This document shows, in pieces, positions 11,344 through 22,599 of a DNA stretch of 64,000 nucleotides (positions are counted from its first letter, which is position 1; every line of letters begins with the position of its first letter). The DNA is taken from contig CM034546.1 of the NCBI GenBank assembly GCA_020055645.1, positions 138,529,875 to 138,593,874 on the forward strand, read 5' to 3'. Under the pieces are notes generated by a model. It was not told the origin of the DNA and did not search any database. It saw nothing but the letters and a program-made list of their open reading frames with translations. The position numbers and the translations under genes were made by a program. Origin of the DNA: Tomocerus qinae. Its lineage: Eukaryota > Arthropoda > Collembola > Entomobryomorpha > Tomoceridae.

Positions 11344-14300
11344 TTATTGATCATAACGATCATACATTACAATTTTGTGTTTCTTTGGAACTAATATACT
11401 TGGCACGATTGTGTGATCTAAATCAGGCTTAGGAGAATTTGGGTCAAACTCAATTCGAAATCTCTGAAACAAAGCCGTTGAGAAGAGAAAGAGTTCGTCC
11501 CTTGCCAAAGACTCTCCCAAACAGACTCGTTTGCCGGTGGAGAAAGGGATGAATGCCTCGTGCCTGACGACGCTTTTTCCGTCTGCCGACAGAAATCTCT
11601 CCGGGCGAAAATTTTCAGGATCTCCCCAAACTTGTTTGTCGTGTAAAATGCCATATTGATTTGGGGCGACAAGAGTTCCTTTTGGAATTGTGTATCCATG
11701 AAACTCGACATTTTCGCTCGCAACGTGAATAACCCCCAAAGAGGCGATGGCACTGTACCGCAATACTTCCAAAATAACAGCTTCAGCGTAAGGAATTCTA
11801 TATTAAGAGAATTGTCCACTTTAAAAATTATACTTATAATTGGGACCAATCACTAGCTAGCATAACGGATTCATAGTTTCGGATATTCCCATTTCCTACT
11901 CAATTTTGTTTGACCCTGGGAAAAGTTGGAATTATATACTGAGGTAGTAAATATTGTTTTGTAAATTTTATTTTGAATGTTATATTTATTTAAGAAATCA
12001 ATATATAAATATAAATAAATAAATAGTCAAACTCAAACTCATATGGAAGCACCACATTGAAAAAAATTAAACCCTCAAAATTTGAAATTTTTTTAAGCAA
12101 GAGAAGCAGAAAATAAATGTTTTGAAAATGGAAACCGAAAATATGGTTTTACACCTAAATCTTCCATTTGTTTTAAGATTATTTCAACTTTAACTCTTCG
12201 TCTTCGTTTCGTGTTTCCAAAGTCTCAGAATATTTAGAATCCGATTATACATGGGAGATTTTGGGTAGCTAAAGTAACAACTTAGATTTTACAAGGGCGG
12301 AAGACAAAATAGCTGCTCAGAAACCGAGCACGTAATGAAAGTTTATTTATACTCTATCTTACTTTGGTCTGTCCTCTAATGATGGAAGTCTCGACTGTCC
12401 TATGACCTCTTTGATCTTTTGATTAAGTTTGGATTGACATTCTGGGAAGTGGCAGAGAAGAAAACAGGTCCAGGTCAGAGTCGTGCTTGTAGTCTCAGCT
12501 CCGGCGAGAAACAAATCAAATACTCCATGCAGCATATTTTGATCTACATTTGTTACAATTGGTATCAGTTTTTGGATAATGTTTTTAGAGATTATACATT
12601 TCATTTTTACGAATATTTTCGTACCTCCTGTATCTCCGAAGAAGCTGGACGAGTGTGGGGCTTTGCTGATTTCTTCTAAGAAGCAGTCGATCAGATCTCT
12701 ATTAGATCCTTGCTGATATGATTTCTTGTGCGAATCTATTGACTCTTGAATGAAGTCATAAATTGGTCGGACAAGGCCTACTACGTGGTCATGACCAGAA
12801 ATGGAGCTTGGAAGATTGTCAAGCCATGGAAGCATGAAAAGGTATTGTCCTCGCATGTTTGACACATAACTAAAGGTATATTTAAAAAATTAAGTTTAAA
12901 TTGAATGTTAATGAAATGGTTAGTTGGTAATATCCAGAGTCACGCTATTTAGGTGTATGTTTTTATTTGAGAATTCATGCAATCCTGTAGTTTTGAATGT
13001 CTCACAACTTTCTGAGTATTAGCACCCGCTTTTTCAATACTTTGCATACTTAGGGGAAAAACATTTGTCTATTTCTTGGTCTTTATCGAAAAATTAACCG
13101 ACATTTTAACAAATTGGATAATTATATAAAGGAATTTGGCACTAATTTGGAAATAATTTGCTACATAATACATAATAATTAATAATGTTTGACCTTTTCA
13201 TAAAATAACTTTAAAAGCGCATTCTATTTTGTAATTTTTGTACATATTTTCTTACCTACTTAAACGTTTTTGGTACATTTTCTACATATTTTGTAGTTTT
13301 TTTACATAATATATTTTCCTATATACATTTTTTAGTACATATCACAAATATTTTCGAAAAAATAAAAAAAAATCATCGCGGCTCTGTGACCAATATCTTA
13401 CCGTGTAATGAATTCAATTAGTTTTTTTATTCTCTGATCATCGTGACTATATCTGTCTCCAGTCACAATGCTCCATAAAGCGTTGACTACTGCAATGTTG
13501 AAAGTCATTTCCGTTGAAATGGGCTTCGTGGTTTCTTTCCGAAGATTTTCAATCAGTTCCGAGACTTCTTCTTGTACCAAGTTCTCCATTGACTTTCTGC
13601 CAAACCCAAAATCGCGTAGATTTTTAAGAATGAAACGCCTTTGCTCCACCCATTCCGACCCTTCCGTCATAATCACCCCTTTCAAATAAACGAATAAAAA
13701 TATTAGTATTTTGTATGTTTATGCACTTTACATGTTTTCGTTTGACTGTTTATTTTTAGTTTTGGTTAGTTGATTGCATTGGTTAGGAAGTATTTTAGTT
13801 GGCAACCTACAAATATATTGTTATTAATAATTTATATACTGATTTTATTTAAATTCCCAAAGAAAATACTTATAGTTGAATATAAATCCCTGTAAACCTC
13901 TCATTTTTTCCGTTTTAAGATTTGCAGCATGCCTTACATGGGGACGACCAGTAAATGCGGCCAAACCAAAAGCTTCTTTGACCAATTTATAATCATTTAG
14001 GATAATTGCGCTGCAATTACAAATATTTTCATTTGTTGGTTGCATATTTATAATAGTACATTGCTCCTCGAAATGTTACTTACCGCCGATTGCCAAAATC
14101 AATTGCCATAATATCTCCATACTTTTCTTTCATCTGCATAAAAGTCACATGCGGTTTTCTTCCAAGCTGGAAAATATTTCCTACTAGCGGAAAGCTGAAT
14201 GGACCTAAAGTTTTCAAGATTTCGTATAAAATAAGTGTGAAAAAGTTTTAAATCTCAGAGAAGTAAAATAACTTCTTTGTTTAATACCTTGAAGAGAAAA

Positions 14301-14432
14301 TATCTTACTGAAAATCGTGTGTAGGATAAAATATTTGATAATCTTACCTGGGGGATAATTTTTTGGTTTCCTGTTGAATAAAATCAGAAAGACAAAAAGA
14401 GTCACGAATGCAACAAAAATTTCGAATAACAT
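11344..14432 (-). CDS. Cytochrome P450, CYP2-clan type, copy B (complete, 7 exons)
   Basis: Haem-thiolate monooxygenase expected on the ER membrane, oxidising a small hydrophobic substrate that cannot be told from sequence. Exons on the minus strand: 14348-14432, 13898-14084 is not one exon but exons 2 (14084-14204) and 3 (13898-14010), then exon 4 13402-13678, exon 5 12625-12869, exon 6 12363-12543 and exon 7 11344-11797. All have GT/AG borders and matching phases. The total is 1476 bp and 491 residues, normal for the family. Visible motifs: hydrophobic N-terminal anchor (residues 1-20), proline hinge NYPPGP (about 25), WVEQR (W116), I-helix AGAETT (294-299), K-helix EVLR (351-354), PERF (406-409) and haem loop FSTGKRVCLG with the axial Cys at 433. 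The ATG chosen opens the anchor directly. The arrangement resembles arthropod CYP2-clan members (CYP15/18/305-like), but I cannot assign a subfamily. Confidence 0.93.
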
Positions 14433-14925
14433 AATCGGAGTTTAATCTGTTTTCAAATCCCAAGGTGAAATCTAAGATGCGATTATTTAGCTGAACTATA
14501 TATTATATGTCGTAATACTAAAATACAAGTTTTGAGATGTCTTCAAGATCGGCGACCACAATTGGACTTTTCTGCCTGTAATTGCTATGTAGAAATGACT
14601 AATATGGGAGATAGTAATTTCAAAATGTTAGATCAAGGTAGAATCAGCAGACTTCTGTCAATATAAATGATAGTTTACGAGTTGTGTATATATTGTGGTC
14701 GACGTTGGTTTGCTATGTTCTTTCACAACAGTACCAAGTGAGATCAGCAGATCTGAATCTGTGCTTCAAAAAGGTTTCATCCCTGCCAATTCCTTCAAAA
14801 CCGACCCACACACAGACTCTTTTAATGCACAGATAGGTAAGGCTAGGCAGAAATACATTGACATTACCCAACTACTTATAGGTATAAATACTTAAATATG
14901 CACAACATTCCGATTACCGTATATA
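14433..14925. other. Upstream region of P450 copy B
   Basis: Homologous to 4043-4540 upstream of copy A, sharing AAGTGAGATCAGCAG, GTGCTTCAAAAAGGTTTCA and the AACCGACCCAC segment. A likely shared promoter region. No other gene is seen. Confidence 0.6.
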
Positions 14926-16085
14926 TGTTGTAGGCGGAGAGGGAAAGGTTACTGGGAGGGATATAATGGCCCTCTCCGACTAGGCAGGGAGAGATAGCGA
15001 TTCTATGTGTATAAGTGCCACCAATGTCGCAGATTTTAGGTTACTCTGATATTTATTCATTGTAATCATTATTTTCTATAATATTCATAAATATTAAGTA
15101 TATTGCACTTTTTGAATCAGTCATAATAAAATCAAAAATTATTAAGTCAAGATTGACAGTCAAATAGTTAAGTATGTTTCGCTGCTATAATTATTAATAA
15201 TTGATATTTTTTCCAAAGCCAGGAGTTCAATTATCTAAATTTTTGCAAGAACGGCTGCTGCCGTTGTGGCATTCAGTGCCACAGTGTATATCATTCTTTT
15301 TACAGGGGCATATTTTACTTTAAAAGTTACCCTTGCACTTGCAAATGGATTGAGAGGTGTACGATGTTACAGATCGCAATGCAGTTATGTGCTTTATAGA
15401 TGCCTCCGGCTATCCAGTTGTGTCGATTTCAGCGGTCCATCGACCGACATTTATTTCACTTACCGTACATTCAATGATCCCTTTGGCACATTGTAGCTTA
15501 AGATTACCATTTTCTAGTCTTTGGAGAACTTTACATGGTAAGTTTGTTGGATCAGTATTTGATAAACAAATAAACGAACTGACCAATTCCCAAGTGACTT
15601 AAATTACGATATATTAGTAAATATTATAAAGTACTAAATGGTAAAAGTATATAAAGTTGTACTAAATGCCACAACGGCAGCAGCCGTTCTTGCAAAAATT
15701 TAGATAATTGAACTCCTGGCTTTGGAAAAAATATCAATTATTAATAATTATAGCAGCAAAACATACTTAACTATTTGACTGTCAATCTTGACTTAATAAT
15801 TTTTGATTTTATTATGACTGATTCAAAAAGTGCAATACACTTAATATTTATGAATATTATAGAAAATAATGATTACAATGAATAAATATAAGAGTAACCT
15901 AAAATCTGCGACATTGGTGGCACTTATACACATAGAATCATTCATATCAATCATTTACGACATATCCCTCCCAGTCGGATACCTTATGGCTCGGTACCGC
16001 TAGCGGTACAGAGCTATCTCTCCCTGCCTAGTCGGAGAGGGCCATTATATCCCTCCCAGTAACCTTTCCCTCTCCGCCTACAACA
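14926..16085. mobile_element. Foldback transposon with ~350-bp inverted arms
   Basis: Left arm 14926-15273 and right arm 15665-16085 are near-identical inverted copies, both ending TGTTGTAGGCGGAGAGGG. The right arm has about 75 extra bases (roughly 15948-16012) containing a near-perfect palindrome, GGTACCGCTAGCGGTAC. The centre (15274-15664) is noncoding. The element is flanked by TATA on both sides (possible 2- or 4-bp duplication). It is absent from the matching position upstream of copy A, so it inserted after the segmental duplication. Confidence 0.85.
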
Positions 16086-17620
16086 TATACGTTTGAGAAT
16101 TCAGCAATGAAAGTTTGCATGTCAACCCTTCGCCACTTTGTAAACATTTTGATACTCATTTTTCAAACCCATTTCATTCATTTTTGGAGTTTTCGTAAAT
16201 ATTTTTGGGCTAAAAATATAATGTTCGCTTATTATGAAATTTTTACCCATTAAATCTTCGACAGTTGAGCAAAGAAATATTTATACACACATTTTCGGGA
16301 AATAAATAAATTATTATCACAGCCAATTAATAGAACTCCAACCAATGGGTTTTATTAAATGTTATCTCATCCGCACTAAGTTGTACACTGGTTCCTTTGT
16401 TTTATTTTTTTTAACAATTTGTAACACAGGTGATGTATATGAACATAGGTATAACAATGTAGTGTAGATTGCTTGTGGTAGGAATTAAAGCATACATTTT
16501 GTGAGCACATTACATGATATATCTAACCTTACAATTTGGTTGTATACGTAGATGTTATTGGGGCAATTATTAATAAAATAAATGGAAACACAATATTATT
16601 ATGCTATCTAATGTGGTCAGTGCAAGTTCTTTTTGCGACCTTGGATTGTATAAGGCGATGATGACCAGACAGATTATAAAGATATAATGCATTATATTAT
16701 GCACTGTATATATAACATGACATAGCTTCACCGTATACTAAGTACTCGCCTGAATGGTCTAACGAACGATTTAAGCACACGAAATGCTTTTTGTTGCTTA
16801 TGCATACGCAATTTATTTATTTACTTCCATAGTTGGGCAAAATGCATGTATTTTAAATATATATCGTATTTAAAAAGATACCTAGAATAAACTATTTTTG
16901 TATTGTCAAAATACATTTTACAAAACACTAAAATACTTATTTGTCGTATGAAGCTACTAAAAACGAATGAAGAAATATTTTTATTGCTTCATATTAGCCG
17001 AGAAATGTATTTTGTATTTTCCTGGATAATGCATAATGTTCAATTATATTATGTATTTGTATGTATATGTATTTTGCAATTTGTATTTTGCAATCATTAA
17101 TGTATTTTGTATTTTAAGCTTAAAATTTGTTATTTTGAGGAAAGAATCTCCCAAATTCTTTATCCTGTATATTGCCCAACTATGTTTAGTTATTGTATTA
17201 ATGTAGAGAGTAGAGATGCAGTATAGAATTGTTATGCATGCATCCTTGAAAGCATACTTTACGTTCTTTTTTCTGTGTACCCAACAATTAAATAAAATAA
17301 TATGGTATATGTAGTGCAAATTGTAGAGTGGGTATACAATAGAGTCTGGAAAATTGAATTTAACTGGCGGCATAGGATTTAGAGCATTTTAGGCCGAGAA
17401 TTCAGAATTCAAATGGGTGGTACATGCATTCATCAGAATTCTGAATCCTTGGACAAAATAATTTCCTTGCATTTTTAAAATATTTATTATTAGTTAAAAT
17501 AAATTGCATTTAAGTTTGGCAATTTTTAATTTTGTAAAATTTTCTAATAATTTCAATGTAGGTATTCAAATTTTGGTCAAGTTTTGATCAACGATAAAAG
17601 GTATGTTACGGCTATTTTGC
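16086..17620. other. Far-upstream part of duplication unit B
   Basis: 16430-16770 matches 5140-5500, and 17360-17560 matches 5690-5830, all in the same order. The shared landmark TGGTCTAACGA occurs in both. Highly AT-rich, with no coding exon recognised. Confidence 0.6.
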
Positions 17621-18271
17621 AAGTAACAATACGAAAGTGAACAGGTATGAATATTTATTATCTGCAAATGGGGATAATTTATTTTGGCAACTTCCATACT
17701 CATACATGTCGATATTTAAAGAAGTTTATCTTCTCTGTATAGGTTTACTATTTCTATCTGTCTGTCTGAAAATTTCTGTGCATCATAACTTTCGAACGGT
17801 TTGTGCTAGACTAGACTGATCAAATTTTTAAGATATAATCCACAGGTAACTAAAAAGGCCTTTGTGAACAATTGATTGAAAAACTAATTGAATATTGATA
17901 TCGATGTAATTTCGGTTATGTTCATCGTTCAGTCGCTCGTTAAAAGACTGAGAAATAACATTTCTAAGTAGGTCAATGTTAGTCAGAGGTCAAAGGTCAC
18001 TGGATTTGAGCTCAAGACAAACTTCTATATTTCCGTTTTGTAATGGTTTATTATTACACTTTCTTACATCTTACACATGAATGCTTTCCTTGGATGACCA
18101 TCAAAATTATAAAGCGCTAAATATACTTTGCTTACAATAGTATGGGTAGGTATACCTAAACGTACGAGGGTTACTCTGCCCGAATCCTCTAACGTGGCTA
18201 AATCTGACCTAATAAATCCTAACCTAACCTAACTTTCAATAATTTTACCTACGTAAATTTATACTCATAGC
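17621..18271. other. Intergenic with a CGAACG-core repeat remnant
   Basis: 17750-17830 has CTGTCTGTCTG followed by ATAACTTTCGAACGGTTTG, the core of the families at 8168 and 57449. 18025-18060 matches the right end of the 8168 element (CCGTTTTG and GGTTTATTAT). Nothing else is recognised. Confidence 0.5.
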
Positions 18272-18437
18272 CAAGGACGTACTATTTAGGGGGTGCTAGG
18301 GTGCTTAAGCACCCCCTAAATCTTCCAAAACCACACTAGATAGGTCTCAAAAATTGATAAAAAGTAGTTTTATACATAAGAAAAATCTGCTGGTATGTTT
18401 AAGCACCACCTAAATTTGATTTCTGGATACGCCCTTG
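18272..18437. mobile_element. hAT-type MITE with 8-bp target duplication CTCATAGC
   Basis: Ends CAAGGACGTA and, on the other strand, CAAGGGCGTA. A perfect 8-bp direct repeat, CTCATAGC, flanks it at 18264-18271 and 18438-18445. It is 166 bp, noncoding, with GGGGGTGC-rich subterminal parts. Same family as 31521-31692 and 31947-32129. Confidence 0.8.
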
Positions 18438-18445
18438 CTCATAGC

Positions 18446-18784
18446 GGCAAATCCACCCGGTCTCACCTATACCAATTCAGCATGCGTTATACCCAAATAT
18501 TCTTAGCTGGACAAATACTTTGGGCGGGAGTGAGTGATGATTCCGGTCGGCGGTCTGGCGAAAACCGTTAGCCAAGGCATGGCTTTCATTTGTGTGGTCT
18601 TTAAAACGACATTTATTCGCTAGGTACTTTAATTTAATTGGAAGAAATGGTCATTGAATTGAAATTAAATATTTTATGAGTAAATAAATAAGGACGATTT
18701 TGTCCCAATTAGCTGAGTTGGGTTAAGTAACACACATTAAGTTGGGCAGTCAATTTGTGGCAACAATCGTCAACTGCGAAGGTA
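18446..18784. other. Intergenic, nothing recognised
   Basis: No repeat, gene or RNA feature is seen here. Confidence 0.4.
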
Positions 18785-18788
18785 TTAA

Positions 18789-19200
18789 GGGCCCAGTACC
18801 TTTAAATTTGGAAATCTCTGATGACTATCAAAATACATGTAAAAATTGCTTTACAACTCTTGGAATTCTGTCTAAAGTTCTTACCCGATTTTCTTGTGTG
18901 GCACATTTTTGGAATCCTGAATATATTGTCAACCACCCCATTGTACAAAATATACGATATTTAAATTTTATAGCAGATTTTGTCGTTTACAAAATTATAA
19001 TCGCAATAAGATATAGTAATGAGTAAACATATCGTATATTTTGTACAATGGGGTGGTTGACAATATATTCATGATTCCAAAAATGTGCCACACAAGAAAA
19101 TCGGGTAAGAACTTTAGACAGAATTCCAAGAGTTGTAAAACAATTTTTACATGTATTTTGGTAGTCATCAGAGATTTCCAAATTTAAAGGTACTGGGCTC
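18789..19200. mobile_element. Foldback element 1 of the ACTATCAAAATACATGT family, TTAA-flanked
   Basis: Two inverted arms of about 180 bp (18789-18965 and 19028-19200) differ at few positions. They surround about 60 bp. The outer ends are GGGCCCAGTACC and its near match, bordered on each side by TTAA (18785-18788 and 19201-19204). TTAA is the piggyBac target, though the arms are far longer than usual for that group. Because of the palindrome the same short peptide is open on both strands; I do not treat it as a gene. Confidence 0.75.
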
Positions 19201-19204
19201 TTAA

Positions 19205-20410
19205 TGTATGTATTAGCAGCAAATTTTTTTCAAAATTCTGTGCGAAAAAATAAACCTATTTTTTACCATTTTTTACCAATTATACCAGGTACTATCAATT
19301 TTAGGTGGTGGCAAATAACATTAAAAACCATTAAAAACCACTTGCCACTGGTAATTGGTATTTTGTTCAATGTTAAACTCCAACTATGGCTAATTTCCCT
19401 GAGAATTATTTAAACTGATTCAATTTTTTTTGGTTGTCACGAGACGGATATTTAACTACATTTCAGAATTCCCCAGCCATGGAAATGTCCTTACTGCTGA
19501 AACAATCTACAGTATGGCACATTAAAAAGTTTTCATAGGACTTTGTACGTATATAAGCAAAAAAACCCAATAAACCCCGGTTTGTTTTAATGAATCGGGG
19601 TGGGTTTTTGGCAAGAAACTCAAAAAACCCCAACACCATACCTACTTACGAACCACATAATATGTTGTACGCATGAGTTAATGATTAATGTTATGTTGTA
19701 TATGGATTTCAAACGGACACTTTCTAAATTGCAATACTCTATCCAGAACAAAATCCAATCGTATTATGTAATATCCTAGCACACAAAATGTGCTAGAAAA
19801 TGTTGCAATCAGTAAATTTCTAGCGACTGCGCATTGGCCCGAATTTCACTAATTAATTACAAAATATTACGGACATAGAAACATACAAACATTTATTCAA
19901 GAATAATGAAAGAATCCCATGCGCATGCCCCACTTTATGCTTATGTAGAGTAAAGAATGAAAATATCTCTATATAATAAACACAGAAGGAAAAAAACTTA
20001 CCAATCTATCTATGTAGCTATATATGTATGTGTGGTAGGACAGCCTAAGTAACATGCATATATTGCGTAACGCAAAACCCACTCCCCATGTGCAACGCAA
20101 ATGCTGACTGCAACTCTTTTGAGTACCTCCTCCTCCCATCAACTGCACACGTAATATATGCACATTCCCTAGAAACAAAAATGCGCATGTTCACTTCCTC
20201 TAAGCTACCAAAATGAGTGCGAGTGGTTCCATGTAATCCGCCCTAATTTTCAGCAATTTCGAATGCGTGAAAAGTGCTCTGCTCTGTTGTGAGGGGTGAA
20301 ATTGTAATTTTCCTTTTTGACCGCTACGATTTACATTCACCACCATTTTAGTTCATTCTGGTATTTGATTTATGACCTAAGGACACAAGCTAAGTGCGTC
20401 TGCTGTTTCT
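19205..20410. other. Intergenic with several transposon remnants
   Basis: 19251-19350 has TTTTTACC/GGTAATTGG motifs of the 26572 MITE family. 19555-19640 matches the right end of the hAT element 28808-29482 (AAACCCAATAAACCCCGG and GGGGTGGGTTTTT). 20040-20180 is a copy of a repeat seen again at 22620-22700 and 23040-23180 (CAACTGCACACGTAATATATGC, in part). No host gene is seen. Confidence 0.55.
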
Positions 20411-20478
20411 TTATTTAAGGTTACACTTTGGCCCTACATAGCAACCACAGGGGACTATCAAAATGCATGTTAAAAAAT

Positions 20479-20805
20479 CTTTTACATCATCTACTATAAC
20501 TTCCGGAGGATCAGTCTGATTTTTATGGGACCTACATTTTTGGAACCATGGACTATCAAGGAACAAAAGTTGGCATTCGGAACTTTGATATAGTTGCTTT
20601 AAATGGACCAAAAACCTCAACGTTTTATAAAAAACTAAAAATGACACATATTTTTGGGAATTTTATATTTTTAAATTCATTTAAAACAACTATATCAAAA
20701 TTCCGAATGCCAACTTTTGTTCCTTGATAGTCCACGGTTCCAAAAATGTAGGTCCCATAAAAATCAGACTGATCCTCCGGAAGTTATAGTCGATGTAAAG
20801 ATGTT
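20479..20805. mobile_element. Foldback element 2 of the same family
   Basis: Inverted arms 20479-20605 and 20670-20805 share ATAACTTCCGGAGGATCAG and CCAACTTTTGTTCCTTGATA. Just outside the left arm is GACTATCAAAATGCATGTTA, the family's terminal motif. The loop is about 65 bp. No target duplication is fixed. Confidence 0.7.
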
Positions 20806-21430
20806 ATGATGAATTTTAAATGCATGGAAGTTGACCCGAATTGCTGTAGATGGAATATCCGAGGGCATAAGTCAGTGCAATTCCAAAAAATTAATTTCTA
20901 GGAAACGGGGAAGTGTATTATATTATAAAGATTTCTATACTGTCTTGTAGTAGCATTTCCACCTGTCGTCATTGGAAATGTTATTACTTTAGTACAAAAT
21001 CTTTTTTGTTTGCATCTTTCTCCAATGCATTCATACTTGTATATGTTTAGGTTATAACCATGGTTGTTATAACTACTATCAAGGATGTCCATTGTCCATG
21101 TGACATAAACGGCCTTCAAGTACAAGCATTGACGCCGTAGTCATAGTGATATAGTACTAACCTAAGTACTAACCAATAGATTTACAAATACTATTAAGTA
21201 ACTAACCGTGAGACGGCCGTTTATGTCGCATGGAATTCATTTTGTTATTGACTTAATAGCATTTTGTTTATCAATATTGCACTGCCAAAACCTCCCCCTT
21301 GAGGTTGTGGAATGGCCGGGTAGGTTAACTATGGGGTTTCGGATGTGACAACTGACGGGATAAATTTTGGAAATTATATTTATTTCGTTAGCAACCAACG
21401 TAAACTGCGTCCTTAAGGTGATTGTGTATA
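20806..21430. other. Intergenic, nothing recognised
   Basis: Includes a short repeat of GGCCGTTTATGTC(A/G)CATG in inverted form (about 21098-21115 and 21215-21232). No coding exon is seen. Confidence 0.4.
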
Positions 21431-21435
21431 CGATT

Positions 21436-21800
21436 TGGGAATCTCTGGTGACTATCAAAATACATGTTAAAATTTTTTGCTATTTTTGATATAACTTCCA
21501 GAGTTTTACTCCGATTTTCTAATGAAGTACATTTTCGGAAAGGTAAAAACATTGGCTAGGATTTAATTAGAGAACATTTTCGATTTTTTTGATTAGTTAG
21601 CAGTAGCAATGGTTCAAAATTTTATGCGAATTTCTATCCAGATGTCATCATTAAAGTGTGACATGTATAAAAACTGAGGCAATAATCGAAAATTTTCACA
21701 ATTTAAATCCTAGCCAATGTTTTTACCTTTCCGAAAATGTACTTCATTAGAAAATCGGAGTAAAACTCTGGAAGTTATATCAAAAATAGCAAAGAGAGTT
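21436..21800. mobile_element. Foldback element 3 of the same family
   Basis: Left arm about 21475-21565, right arm about 21705-21795. Both carry GATATAACTTCCAGAG, then AATGAAGTACATTTTCGGAA and CATTGGCTAGGATTTAA. The left end carries ACTATCAAAATACATGTTAA as in elements 1 and 2. Confidence 0.7.
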
Positions 21801-22440
21801 TCATGGAAAAGGTTGAAATGTAAACTTCCTCATACTTGACCGGATTTGCAGGTCATGAATATCCGACAGATTGAAGCGATGGACTAACATGAGACAGAGC
21901 ATTGAACTTTTCTCTATGTCAACGCTGGTGTAGTCAATTTGCCCTGCGAATTTCCATTATGTAAAAAAATTACTTATATCACACTACAGTAATTCGATCC
22001 CATGGTTACGGATTACTGTCCCAAGAGATCTAGCAGTGCAATACGACATACGACAATACTCGAAATAACACTACGTGCTAATGCAAATGTGCACCAAGGT
22101 GTTGTCAATGGCCAAGTCAGCCTTTTTCTGCAGCCTGTTTGATTGAAGTCTAGCTGGGTGCATTCAGTCCACGGGCTGGGAGAAGCCCGTGGTCATGGAT
22201 ACAGCCACTGATCCCCTCGGTTTTATCTTATTCAAACTGGTGGCAGAAGGAGAGCAAAACAAAACACATCCTCTTATTGACTTCACCAAAAGTGGTAGGA
22301 GCTACATTTATGAAGATTCTGCAGATTACTGTTGCTATTGGCCCCCTGTGTTAAACAGCTACATAACCCACTCAAAATTATGGAACTTGGGTGTAAACGT
22401 AAACATTTTGTTATTTTGAGGATATTGCACTGCTGTCTTG
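21801..22440. other. Intergenic; one 76-codon open frame of unknown value
   Basis: 22189-22419 on the plus strand is open with less AT-rich codons, but it resembles no family I know and has no supporting splice context. Nothing else is seen. Confidence 0.3.
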
Positions 22441-22599
22441 TGTTTGCATCCTCAGTTAGTTTGTCGGTTAGTAGGGCTATGGGTTTCGGCTACTATTAAG
22501 AGCATATTTTTATTCGAATTTCGAAATATTTCAAAACTTCGAATTTCGAAATAATAAAGGAACAGCCACCTTAAAGGAAAAATTCTCAACTTCTTTTTG

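Noticed and set aside
18205-18240. Three CCTAA units, the arthropod telomere motif
   Set aside because: Only three units in AT-rich DNA; chance is enough to explain it.
18742-19181. Matching peptides open on both strands
   Set aside because: They come from the two arms of one palindromic element, not from two genes.
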